DNA of 60,820 bases from an uncultured Helicobacteraceae bacterium (GCA_934668765.1 CAKUOH010000014.1:1-60820), one strand, 5' to 3'; numbered from the stretch's first letter, positions 1-9,300 are shown. Translations and numbers: made by a program. Notes: a model not told the origin generated them from the letters alone.

Positions 1-583
1 TGATATTTTATTGTTATTCTATGGTGGATCGTAAAAAAATACCTCGCCATTGTAAGATTTACTTGTAAAGTCGTGCATTTGCGTCTGCAAAATCGTGGCA
101 ATATAAAATCAAACGAATCATCATTGCAAAAAAATGATGAGCGTAGCGAATTTTATGGCAATCCAAAAATAAATCCGCAAAAATCATAAATAGATTGCTT
201 CGCCTTGCTATTGCAAGGATTCGCAATGATGGATTTGGTGTGGATTGCCACGAATCTGCTTTTTTTACAAAAGCGCAGATTCTCGCAATGACAAAAATTC
301 GTGGATTGCTTCGGCTTTTTCAAAGCCTTGCAATGACAAAAAGGGGCATAAATCTCGCAATGACAGGAATTTTTGATGATTTTACCCACCCCCTTAATCC
401 CCCTCCGCAAGGGAGGGGGAAAGTGTGGCATTACCACGCGCAAGGGAGGGGGAAAGTGTGGCATTACTACGCGCAAGGGAGGGGGAATCTTTGGATTGCC
501 ACAAAAAAACTGCATTTTTTTGCAATGACGGATTTTTCAGATTCGCGCTAATGCAAAGCAAAAGCGCGATTATGGCAAACAAA
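1..583. repeat. Intergenic region filled with dispersed repeats
   Basis: No gene is supported here; the short reading frames are built from repeat words and stop at random. From about 189 to 343 the sequence alternates TGGATTGCTTCG-type and CGCAATGAC-type words, the two ends of a dispersed palindromic repeat seen in many gaps of this window. From 380 it passes into a second family, an ACCCACCCCCT word followed by a CCCTCC-GCAA-GGGAGGGG hairpin. The first 180 bases show nothing recognisable. Confidence 0.75.
408..488. repeat. Tandem repeat, 33-bp unit, 2.5 copies
   Basis: Units begin at 408, 441 and 474. Each starts CAAGGGAGGGGG; the first two continue into GTGTGGCATTAC and differ at one base (ACCACG or ACTACG). 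The unit is 33 bp, the same period as a tandem array inside the barrel gene at 6080-6185, whose units start with the complementary word. This is directly visible; it is noncoding here. Confidence 0.85.
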
Positions 584-1846
584 TCATTTATTTTGTAGTG
601 CATTTTTTAACACATCTTTGGGTGTCAGTCCCATAAATCGCCCTTTAACTCTGCCATCTTTATCAAAAGTTACCACCACAGGGACGCCTTCGGCACCACC
701 TACGATTTGTGCGAAAAATCGCTTCGCCTTGCTTTCATAAAAAATCGGCAGTGTGATTGCGTTAGATTCAGCGTATTTTTGGGCTAAATCCACGCTTGGT
801 GCGTTGCCTAAAACGCCATAGATTTTGGTATTTTCATCTACGATTTCTTGTAGAATGGGGATTTGGGCTTTGCAAACGCTACAAGTTGTTGTAAAGAAAA
901 ATAGCGCAAAAGGCTTTGAATCTACGCTTTGTTTCCACTCCGCAAGGGTAGGGAAATCTAATTGTAACGAGTCATTTGTATAAAACGCGCTAACTTTGCC
1001 TAGATTTAATGCGTCAAATTCACCTTGACTCACAATATCATTTTGATTTATAGTAGGCTCTTTGCGCTTTTTGATAGCTCTTTGGGTTTTGGGGATTCTT
1101 TGGGCTTTGGAGACTCTTTGGGTTTTTGGAAAGTCAAAGCTATAAGTATATCGTAGCGTTATATTGTAGTTTGGAGCTTTTGAATATATATTTATGTTAT
1201 CTTTGTCTTTTACAAATGTATTTTTTAGCATTGGCATTCTCAGGGCTAATTCTAGCCCGTGATTATAAGCGATATTGGTGCGAAGCCCCGCATTTAGCGA
1301 TAAATCAAAGAAGTTCCTTTGAATTGGCAGCGATTTTTGAAGAAATAGATTGCCCCAGTCTTTCATTTCATCAAATGACTTACTAAACCAACTATTGCCA
1401 CCAAATCCTAATCCTACAAACGCACCAAAATCAGCAACGCGATTCCATCTGCTTTCCCTAGTGATAAAATTGACTAGCATATCAATATTAAGTGCGTAAT
1501 TTATAATCGTAGCATCTCGTATAAACATACCATTATAGAGACCTTGTCCAGTAGTATCTCTTTTAATTTTTGGTTTAAAACCTGCTATTATGACATTTAG
1601 GTTTGCATAATATCGTAGTCCAAAGTATGGATTAGCAAACTGCTTATATCCGCCCACAAAGCCAAAAGCCGCGCCACCACCATTTGCATCGACTTCTAAA
1701 GCACCTGTTCCTTGAGTGTTGGAAATAATAGGTATGCCCATTACCCTATATCCCGCTTCTAATCCCAAGAATCCAGCACTTCTCTCCGCAAATACAGGAT
1801 TGCATAAGCCTAAAATCACTATGGCGATTCGCAAAAATTTTGTCAT
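584..1846 (-). CDS. Outer-membrane beta-barrel fused to a thioredoxin-like (TlpA/ResA-type) domain
   Basis: A protein of 420 residues. Residues 1-20 look like a signal peptide ending near FAERS. Residues 23 to about 238 resemble the Helicobacter HP_OMP barrels found elsewhere in this window (glycine/aromatic strands, GLRYYANLN, VGLGFGG), and the last strand ends SFDF like a barrel terminus. Next comes a basic linker with three 6-residue repeats of the form (P/S)K(T/A)QR(V/I/A), about 239-256. Residues 285-420 look like a thioredoxin fold, with C322-S-V-C325 after FFFTTT and a probable cis-proline at P389 (EGVP). A reducing or oxidising role at the periplasmic face of the outer membrane is inferred. 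Fusing the domain after a complete barrel is unusual. A C9 tract next to the -10 box upstream suggests phase-variable transcription. Confidence 0.8.
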   Translation of the reverse strand: MTKFLRIAIVILGLCNPVFAERSAGFLGLEAGYRVMGIPIISNTQGTGALEVDANGGGAAFGFVGGYKQFANPYFGLRYYANLNVIIAGFKPKIKRDTTGQGLYNGMFIRDATIINYALNIDMLVNFITRESRWNRVADFGAFVGLGFGGNSWFSKSFDEMKDWGNLFLQKSLPIQRNFFDLSLNAGLRTNIAYNHGLELALRMPMLKNTFVKDKDNINIYSKAPNYNITLRYTYSFDFPKTQRVSKAQRIPKTQRAIKKRKEPTINQNDIVSQGEFDALNLGKVSAFYTNDSLQLDFPTLAEWKQSVDSKPFALFFFTTTCSVCKAQIPILQEIVDENTKIYGVLGNAPSVDLAQKYAESNAITLPIFYESKAKRFFAQIVGGAEGVPVVVTFDKDGRVKGRFMGLTPKDVLKNALQNK

Positions 1847-1887
1847 ATTTAAATCCTTTTTATAAGTTTTACTAAAAACAAACTACA

Positions 1888-1920
1888 ATACTACCCCCCC
1901 CCATTTTAAATTTTGCTTAA
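1888..1920 (-). promoter_or_regulatory. Phase-variable promoter with G9 tract abutting the -10 box
   Basis: Read on the minus strand, TTAAGCAAAATTTAAAAT is followed by nine G (1902-1894) and directly by TAGTAT (1893-1888), about 41 bases before the ATG at 1846. The run sits in the -35/-10 spacer, so slippage would change spacing and promoter strength. The same arrangement occurs at 33308-33340 and 60730-60759. Confidence 0.7.
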
Positions 1921-2094
1921 AAAATCAAAAAAATATGAAAAAATTGTAGAAATTTGGATTTGTGGTAAATTTTTGTCAGAGCCTAATGCGTCATTGCAAG
2001 AAAGCAAATCAAATCAACTCACAAAAAAAGACATAGATTGCAACGAAAATCCTGCGGATTTGCAGGGCTTACAAGTAAGTCTCGCAATGACAAT

Positions 2095-2646
2095 TTATTT
2101 TTTTAACCCCTGCAATGCTTCTTTGATAATCGCCTCTGTGCTTGTTGCCTTCACATTTTCTAGCATTTGGAGAATCTCGCTATTTTTAAAGCCAAGCGAT
2201 TCAAGTGCGTTTAGCGCGTCAATCTTGCTTTGTGGTAAGTTTAGCTGTGCGATATTGCCTAGCTTTCCGCTAATCTCTACGATGATTCGTTTTGCCATTT
2301 TCTCCCCAATGCCCGGCACTTTTTTAAGCATAGTAAAATCATTGCTATTTGCGATATTTAAGAACTCGGCGGGTTTAAATGCACCGCATATACTTAATGC
2401 GACTTTTGGTCCTATGCCGTTAATTTTAATGAGATTATCAAATAAATCTTTTTCGTCCTTGCTTAAAAAGCCATATAGCGCGATACTATCCTCTCTTATA
2501 ATTTGCGTAATCAAAAGTGTATCGTTTTCTTTTACGCTAGGGAGCGTATTTAGCGACATAGAAACTTCATAAATCACGCCATTGACATTAAACAAAACGC
2601 CGCCCACGCCGCGCTTATACACGCTTCCTATCAAACCTGCTATCAT
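2095..2646 (-). CDS. ruvA: Holliday junction DNA helicase subunit RuvA
   Basis: RuvA binds the four-way junction as a tetramer and loads the RuvB motor for branch migration. The protein starts MIAGLIGSVYKR, has the N-terminal OB-fold and the helix-hairpin-helix region (INGIGPKVALSICG, VPGIGEKMAKRIIVEISGKL), and a C-terminal RuvB-contacting domain (ALESLGFKNSEI). With the ATG at 2646 it is 183 residues, the usual length. That start has AAAGGTG a few bases upstream and is preferred over the GTG at 2655. It lies 17 bases after the FapA-like gene and is probably cotranscribed with it. Confidence 0.96.
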   Translation of the reverse strand: MIAGLIGSVYKRGVGGVLFNVNGVIYEVSMSLNTLPSVKENDTLLITQIIREDSIALYGFLSKDEKDLFDNLIKINGIGPKVALSICGAFKPAEFLNIANSNDFTMLKKVPGIGEKMAKRIIVEISGKLGNIAQLNLPQSKIDALNALESLGFKNSEILQMLENVKATSTEAIIKEALQGLKK

Positions 2647-2663
2647 TTTACGCACCTTTGCAT

Positions 2664-4463
2664 TTAGAATCCTTGATTATTTATAGGCTCATCGCTCTCA
2701 TTTGCGAAAATCTTATGATGAACTATGCTTTTTTCTTGTGAATCAAAGTGATATTTGCCTATGCCTTTGATGATTGTTTTGCTTTGATAGACTTTTGGAG
2801 AAACTAGCTCAAAAATCACATCATTATATTTTAGCCACCCATCCTTGCATAAAAACTCCGCGCTAAATACGCTTTGCTGGTATTCCCTAATGGTATTTAT
2901 GATAATCGTATGCTCTTTGGCAAGGGCTTGAATCTCTGCCTTTGTCGCCTTTAAATTATGCACGATTTCCAAAAATGCCTTATAATTTTTTAGCACATAA
3001 TCTGGCGTGGCGCGGTTTTTTGCTTTATTATCCTCAATTTGTGCTTTTAGCTCTCGTGCGGTTTTGGCGAATTTATTGTATTGATAGGTGAGTGCGGATT
3101 CTTGTTTTTTTAGATTCTGCTCTTTGTTTTGATTAGATTCTAGCTCGTTTAAAAGCGATTCGATTTTTTGCTTAGTTTGCCTACTTGCTAGGGGTGTGAA
3201 AATGATTTTATTATCGCCGCCTTTTAGCGAATTTATGATTAGCTTAGTGCTAAATTTCACGCTCGCACCTGAAAAAAGCTCAATTATTTCTATGGTATTT
3301 GCCTCTAATTCGCCACCATTTGCTTTGGCGATTTCCACATTTTCGCCTCGCACGATTCCGCCCTCTAATGCGGTAATATTTGCGTCTCCACAATCCAAAA
3401 TCCCGCGATGAGTGGCAATTTGCGCCTTTTTGCACTCAATCGTGGTAGTTTTGTGTGTCTGCCCGCTAATCTCAATCTCATTTGCTTCTAGGCGCGTGTT
3501 TGCAGCTAAATTCCCGCTAATGCTAATTTGATTTGCCCTCAAAATCACGCCACTTTTTAGCGCGTCATCAAATTCATTGCTCGTGCTAACGATAATCTTG
3601 CTCTTTGTATCCAAATCGCCCAAAAAATTGTAATTGTCCTTTAACTCGACATTTTGCAGTGAGATTTCATTGCTAAAAGAAAAGTGATTTTTCTCAAAAA
3701 TCACAAAGCCATTTTTATTGCTAGAATACTCATAAATTCCGCCTACTTCGCTTTTTTTAATCTCATCACTACAACTTGGCGGGAGCGAAGTTTTTGCCTC
3801 TGGCGTGATGATTTCACCACGCAGATTGCGCCCGATTTTGCCTAGCTGTGCAAGTGTGTAAGTGCAGATTTTGGCATTTTCTTTTAGGGCAATCATATTT
3901 TTTTTAGCCAAATCTATGCCATCGATAAAAAAATCGATTTTGCCTTCTTTTGAATCCACAAAATTTTGACTTTTTAGCAAACAAAAGCGCAAATCATTTT
4001 GCAAGGGCGAATCCAAATCTTTTAAATGCTCATAAAGCACATTTTTGCCATTATCCAAATCGCGCAAGATAATGCCCTGCTCTGCTTTTAGCGCAATCAC
4101 GGCAAATGCAAGCGTCTCAAACTCCGTGATATTTTTAGGAATCTCAAATCCCGCTTTGAAAATAATATCCACAGATTCGGCGTTATGCAGGACTTCTATG
4201 TGGAATTTGCGCTCAATTTTAGAATGAAAAATAGCGACATCATAGCTTTGCTTGATTTGGATATTTTTATCCTCAAAAACCTCATCGCTAATATCATCCA
4301 CCTTTTCAAAAGCCCCATTTGCGCCTTTGATAAAGGACTTCACAGCGTGAATCTCAGCGCACAATTCATCTCTCTCAATGCCCCTCTCCGCGCTAATCTT
4401 ATCTAGCAAATAAGCGACATTTTCGACATTTTGCACAAAGCTAATCTCTTTTAAATGCTCCAT
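2664..4463 (-). CDS. FapA/DUF342 family protein
   Basis: A 599-residue protein of the DUF342 (FapA) family. The N-terminal half has mixed alpha/beta character. Residues about 240-430 form a repetitive beta-helix-like region with many I/V/G turns (GVILRANQISISGNL, LDCGDANITALEGGIV), and residues about 430-510 are a Lys/Glu/Gln-rich coiled coil. The family is linked to polymer or cell-surface regulation in other bacteria; the role here is unknown. The ATG at 4463 follows a GGGGG ribosome-binding-like run and is preferred over the upstream TTG at 4475. Downstream ruvA follows closely, as in several Campylobacterota. Confidence 0.8.
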   Translation of the reverse strand: MEHLKEISFVQNVENVAYLLDKISAERGIERDELCAEIHAVKSFIKGANGAFEKVDDISDEVFEDKNIQIKQSYDVAIFHSKIERKFHIEVLHNAESVDIIFKAGFEIPKNITEFETLAFAVIALKAEQGIILRDLDNGKNVLYEHLKDLDSPLQNDLRFCLLKSQNFVDSKEGKIDFFIDGIDLAKKNMIALKENAKICTYTLAQLGKIGRNLRGEIITPEAKTSLPPSCSDEIKKSEVGGIYEYSSNKNGFVIFEKNHFSFSNEISLQNVELKDNYNFLGDLDTKSKIIVSTSNEFDDALKSGVILRANQISISGNLAANTRLEANEIEISGQTHKTTTIECKKAQIATHRGILDCGDANITALEGGIVRGENVEIAKANGGELEANTIEIIELFSGASVKFSTKLIINSLKGGDNKIIFTPLASRQTKQKIESLLNELESNQNKEQNLKKQESALTYQYNKFAKTARELKAQIEDNKAKNRATPDYVLKNYKAFLEIVHNLKATKAEIQALAKEHTIIINTIREYQQSVFSAEFLCKDGWLKYNDVIFELVSPKVYQSKTIIKGIGKYHFDSQEKSIVHHKIFANESDEPINNQGF

Positions 4464-4475
4464 TTTTTCCCCCAA

Positions 4476-4832
4476 AAGATTTGGGAGATTCTAGCGAATC
4501 TATGCTATGAATGCGCTTAAACGATTTGCGTTTTTGGGATTTGCTTTTTGGATTGCCGAATCTTGCAATTACAAATAAAATAAAACTCCGTCATACTGAG
4601 CGCGATAAGCGCGAAGTATCCAAAACACGCGAATCTAAATCACAAAAAACGCAATAACAAAAGCGAGATTCGCATTTTTAATATTGTGATTTATATAATT
4701 TTAATTCTAGCGATTTAGATTCTTCGCTCGTTTCACTCGCTCAGAATGACAAATAGAACGAAATTCGTGTAAAATTATCATCATTGCAAGATTCGCACGA
4801 AGCAATCCACACCATAATCAAATCCAAATCCC
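4476..4832. repeat. Intergenic dispersed repeats (three families)
   Basis: No gene is visible. About 4591-4626 carries a CGTCATACTGAGCG ... GAAGTATCCAAA repeat, seen again near 9654 (inverted) and 21605. About 4710-4751 carries TTTAGATTCTTCGCTC ... CTCAGAATGAC, almost identical to 21748-21790. About 4785-4812 carries CATTGCAAGATTCG ... GAAGCAATCCACAC. The words are imperfect palindromes and probably form hairpins in transcripts. Confidence 0.7.
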
Positions 4833-5393
4833 CTACCACACACTAAAAATTACTGCGATTGCGGTTGCGATTCCCCCAAATACAAATGTCAAAAGTCCCT
4901 CTTTGCGATTTTTCTTGCAAAATTGCGTAACGATTAGCCCTGATAGATAAAACAAAATTAGCGACACGGAAAACGCCACCGCGATTATATCAAAGTAATA
5001 TAGCCCTCTAGCGCGATGCAGTAGTAGCAAAACGCCATAAACCCCGCGATTTGTTACACGCATCACAGGCTCATCGCTACGATTTTTGCCAATAATGATA
5101 TTATACTTCATTCCGCCCATCGTAGGCGAACCGTGGCGATAGCGAATCTCTGTATTTTTTGGGATAGGCAAGTTGTTTTCGCGCAATTTTTGCAAAATAA
5201 AATCCTGTGCTTGCTCTTTTGGCGGGATTGCCTTAATGCTAAATTCATAGATTTTTGCGTCCGCATCGGCATTGAAATCAAAGATATAGCCTACGCCTGT
5301 GATTACATAAATCAAACACGCGGGGAGAAAAAATAGACTTAGATAAGTGTGAATCTGCATCCAATTTTTCTTTGTGATTTTAAATCGTCTCAT
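4833..5393 (-). CDS. PepSY-associated TM-like inner-membrane protein
   Basis: A protein of 186 residues. It has a membrane segment at about 17-37 (LSLFFLPACLIYVITGVGYIF), a periplasmic stretch, and two more membrane segments at about 131-152 and 162-183. The opening KITKKNW.QIHTYLSLFFLP and the H-R-A-R-G-L-Y before the second helix resemble PepSY-TM (PiuB-like) proteins, often found beside siderophore or metal TonB receptors. It lies 24 bases after a barrel gene which follows a TonB receptor, so a role in periplasmic release or reduction of the imported substrate is inferred. A decayed paralogue lies at 48787-49005 behind the second TonB receptor. Confidence 0.7.
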   Translation of the reverse strand: MRRFKITKKNWMQIHTYLSLFFLPACLIYVITGVGYIFDFNADADAKIYEFSIKAIPPKEQAQDFILQKLRENNLPIPKNTEIRYRHGSPTMGGMKYNIIIGKNRSDEPVMRVTNRGVYGVLLLLHRARGLYYFDIIAVAFSVSLILFYLSGLIVTQFCKKNRKEGLLTFVFGGIATAIAVIFSVW

Positions 5394-5417
5394 TATGAAT
5401 CCTTTTTGTGTTTTATC

Positions 5418-6383
5418 CTAAAAATGCCACACTACTCGCGCATTTATCAAGTAGTTTTGCGATAATTTTCTACTTTGCGAATCTAATTTGCCGTCCCCCG
5501 CATTTAGAAAATAATGCGCCAAAAGCGGGATTTTTGCTACAAATTCAATGCCGATTTTATTTATCGCTACGATTTGAATGCCTAGATTCACGCTCACATT
5601 TGGGCTAGAAAGATTCGCGCTATGCTCACCAATGCTCTCACGCACACGCTTCAAACCATCGCCATCAAAAATATCACCCCCAAAGCCAAGCCCCACAATC
5701 GCGCCAAAATCGATACTTTGCGAAGCATAAAAGTTTAGCAAAAAGTCCGCATTTACGCCTAAATTTAGCATTTTGAGTTCGCCAAAATCATTTGCCTTAT
5801 CATAAATATAATTTAGATTCGCATATCCACGAATCCCCACGCTATCATTAAAAAAGTAGCGATAACCAGCGATAATCCCTGCATTAAAAGCACCATTACT
5901 AGATGGATTTAAAAGCGCATTTGCGCCAATTTTACCACTCTCTGCATAATCAAATCGCATATAACCTAGTTCAATCCCAGCAAAAAATGCGTTGCGATTT
6001 AGGGTAGATTCGGCGGATTCGCCCTTTTTGTCATTGCGAGAATTTACGCTTTGCGTAGATTCGTGGCAATCCACACATTCCCCCTCCCTTGCGGAGGACA
6101 ATGCCATAGATTCCCCCTCCCTTGCGTGTGGAGTTGCCTTTTGTTCCCCCTCCCTTGCGGAGGACAATGCCATAGATTCCCCCTCCCTTGCGGAGGGGGC
6201 TAGGGGGTGGGTAGAATCGTTGCCATTAAATTCAGCGTTTTTAGAAACTTTGGCGTTTTTATACCCACCCCCTTTGTCCCCCTCCGCAAGGGAGGGGGAG
6301 TATTCGTTAGATTCGCCAAATTCGCCAAACGCAAGATTCGCCCATATAGCCCACGCAAATATTGCAAATAAGATTTTTCTCAT
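5418..6383 (-). CDS. HP_OMP-like beta-barrel with a linker made of translated repeats
   Basis: A 321-residue protein. Residues 1-20 are a signal peptide (ending LAFG). Residues 131-321 are a small barrel like the other HP_OMP-type proteins here (AGIELGYMRF, GYRYFFNDSVGIRGYANLNY, terminal VVWHF). Between them, residues about 26-125 are low-complexity and match the dispersed noncoding repeats: SPSLAEGDKGGG and LAPSAREGE are the two strands of the GGGAGGGG hairpin, three 11-residue units follow (33 bp each), and VDCHESTQSVNSRNDKKGE is the TGGATTGCCACGAATC ... CGCAATGAC repeat. The gene is 12 bases after the receptor gene. Function beyond an outer-membrane barrel is unknown. Confidence 0.8.
   Translation of the reverse strand: MRKILFAIFAWAIWANLAFGEFGESNEYSPSLAEGDKGGGYKNAKVSKNAEFNGNDSTHPLAPSAREGESMALSSAREGEQKATPHAREGESMALSSAREGECVDCHESTQSVNSRNDKKGESAESTLNRNAFFAGIELGYMRFDYAESGKIGANALLNPSSNGAFNAGIIAGYRYFFNDSVGIRGYANLNYIYDKANDFGELKMLNLGVNADFLLNFYASQSIDFGAIVGLGFGGDIFDGDGLKRVRESIGEHSANLSSPNVSVNLGIQIVAINKIGIEFVAKIPLLAHYFLNAGDGKLDSQSRKLSQNYLINARVVWHF
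6080..6185 (-). repeat. In-frame 33-bp tandem repeat inside the barrel gene
   Basis: On the plus strand, units starting CCCCCTCCCTTGCG begin at 6080, 6113, 6146 and (partial) 6179. Units one and three are identical; unit two differs in its second half. Because 33 is a multiple of three, gain or loss of a unit changes linker length by 11 residues without breaking the frame. Confidence 0.85.
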
Positions 6384-6395
6384 AACTTCGCCCCT

Positions 6396-9300
6396 TTAAA
6401 ATTTATATCCCACTTGACACCAAAATTGCCGCCCTACTTCATACACAGGCACAGCCGTCAAACCTGCATTGTCCGCATAGGTAGCCGAAGCGATGATTAG
6501 ATTTTGATTGTTTAGCACATTGATAATATCCAAATTCATATACAGCGTATTGCCCTTGTAAATATCCACTTCAAAGCCCACTCGCATATCCCAGCTAAAA
6601 CTATAAGGCACACGATATTTTTCAAATGCAGCGGTAATCTCGGGATATTGCGCTTTTATCTCTTGGTATTTTTTTGTGCGTGTGCCTATACTTGCCATTG
6701 CATAATATGGGCTTTTCCAGCTAAAAAAGTTATTCCAAAGCCATTTTGTGCTTTTTATAGGAAAAGTCGTAGTGGTATTTAGGCGAAAAGTGTATGGTTG
6801 AGCGAAATTTGTCGCAGGCTTGTTGCCATAAGCAATGACTTGTCCGCCATACCAAATCATCTCATTATTTAGCTCATCGGCTGTCATACTTGTATTGTAA
6901 TCATCATAATTTCTGCGCACATTAGTCCAATCAAATGCAAACAAAATATTATTTTTCACTTCGCCAAAGTCTAATCCGCCATTATTTGAAATGCTAAGTG
7001 AAACTATATCACTTGCGCTACGCCCTTCATTTGTATAGACAAAGCGCAAATCACTTGTAAGCCCTGCGATATTACTCGTGCAATTCATCGCACTTATACT
7101 TCCATCGGGGGCTTGACACATTTTGCGAATCTCATCTTTTCCAGCGCGATAAATGTATTTTGCATTGATGACAAACATATAGATTTTTTGCGTGATTCCA
7201 CCCATTAGCTCATCGCTATAAGGGACGCGAATCTTTTTGAAATTCGTGTCGTTTTTATTTTGACTAAAACAATCCGCTTGTGTATAGCAATTTGCTTTTT
7301 GATTGTTGCTATCTGCCATTATATCACTCCACGATTTAGTGGCATTTGCCCTAGCTAGGCTTATTTCCAAAGCCGAGCGCGAATCCATTAGCTTATATGC
7401 AAAGAGATTGCGTCCATAGTAGCGATTCGCCCCAAAGGTTAGTTGCGTAGCGAAATCTTTTCCACGCTCCCATTTACTATAAGGGAGAATGTAATTTAGC
7501 GAAAATCTAGGCGCGATTGTTGCCTTACTCATCAAAGTATCATAATCCAATCGCAAACCGATTCGTGCATTTATATCGCCACCATTGCCAAAATCTAACT
7601 TCATATCATCTTCTACCCAAGCACCAAAGGCGTGATTATCAAGGGCGATTTTCCCAGCTTTGTAAAAAGTAAGTCGATAGGCGTATTGCCCAGCGTTATT
7701 TGCCCAACTTGTGAGTCCTTGAGTCCCTTGAAAATACACAGGCGAAGTGCTACAACTAATATCCCCAGCCAAGCAAGTTTCGCCAGCTTTTAGTGGAGCT
7801 AACCACGCCGTCCCACCAAAAAGCATATCCTCCATTCGCTCATAATAGGCATTTGTGTAGATATATTCTGCGCCTACATTAAAGGTATTTTTCCAAATAT
7901 CAAGTGTGAGCGGCTCAAATTCTTGTGCGATTTTAAGCGTGGCATTTAGTTGTTTTGTATTGACATTACCATAGCTACCCTCGCTAACCGTGCCATTTGT
8001 TAAATCGCTAGTCCAATTTTTCTCCGCACTTGCCCTCCACCCCAGCATATTTGGCGCAGAATTTACCCTTGAACTATCCATATAATTCACATTTGTTTGC
8101 GCAGTAAGAAAGCCCACTACATTATCCCACAAAGCCTTTAATCCGCCTTGATGCCCACCAGATAAAAAATCAAAGGCAGAATCTTTGGTATTTACTATGA
8201 AATAATTATTATATTGTGGCATAAAGGCATATTGCGCTTCAAGCGTAAGCGTATCCATCGCATCATAATGCGCTTTTAAGAAAAGATTATAACTTTGGCG
8301 TTTTTGCGTTTTGCGCTTATCATCAAGCGTATTTGCTAAATAAGTGGCAGAGCCAGAATTTAGCGGGATAAAACTTTGAATCGTAGAAAAACTAGCCACA
8401 ATCCCCGCGTTATCGACAAATTTAGATTCCACACTCGCACGAATCGAATGCTTGATAAATTCAGGCTGACTTCCTGCCGAATTAGAATTTAGAAAATTTT
8501 GATAATTCGTGTCAGTAGGCGCGTAAATGTGATATTGAGTCATTGAATGTTTGGTGGGATTTGCGTTGCCTTGCGTGATTTGGTAGCTAAGATTCGCGCC
8601 AAATTTTTTAGTCGCCTTTTTGGTAGTCGCCTCCACCACGCCCCCATTAAATCCGCCATAACTCGCACTTACATTGCTATCAAGCACCATTATCGAATCA
8701 ACAAGACTTGAATCAATATTTAACCCTTGCGAACGCCCGGGAAGTGCGTCAGTTTCAGTATAGCTCCCACTACTTGCGGGGTCTAAATCATTATTCATAT
8801 TAAAGCCATCTAACTGAAAATTATTTTGATAAAAAAGTCCGCCACTTATGGAAATATCCGCAGGGTCGATTTCGCCCGGTGTAGAGCTAGAATTTTGCTG
8901 TTTTGAAAACTGCACATTTGGCAAAACTTTTAGAATGCTTGTAATGTCGCCATTGCCACTTGGGCTAGAATCTATCAAACTTTTATTTATGCTTTCGCCA
9001 CTTTGATAGGTTTCATACTCTGCCCTTGCGCGAATCGTAGAAGTGCCTATATCTACGACTTCGTAATCATCGTGTGATTCGTATGAATCTGTGTTTGAAT
9101 CTTGTGTGGATTCGGCATTTGATTCCCCCTCCCTTGCGGAGGGGGCTAGGGGGTGGGCAGAATCGCTATTTGAATCGCTTTGTGATTCGGCTTGGGCTAG
9201 GCGCAAAAATTTATGATTTTCGCTACCCAAAGTCCTTTTTGTCAAATCTATGTGATTTGCTAAATCTACTTGCGCCAAAAATCGCTCTTGGGGGGGGGGG

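Noticed and set aside
153..603. Overlapping frames on both strands in the first 600 bases
   Set aside because: They are translations of the dispersed repeats (words like LAMT, PSLAEGD, HCE), lack ribosome-binding sites and have no family resemblance.
6396..9278. A receptor starting at the ATG at 9278 with no signal peptide
   Set aside because: It would leave out the signal peptide that is clearly encoded just upstream in another frame; the tract is the better explanation.
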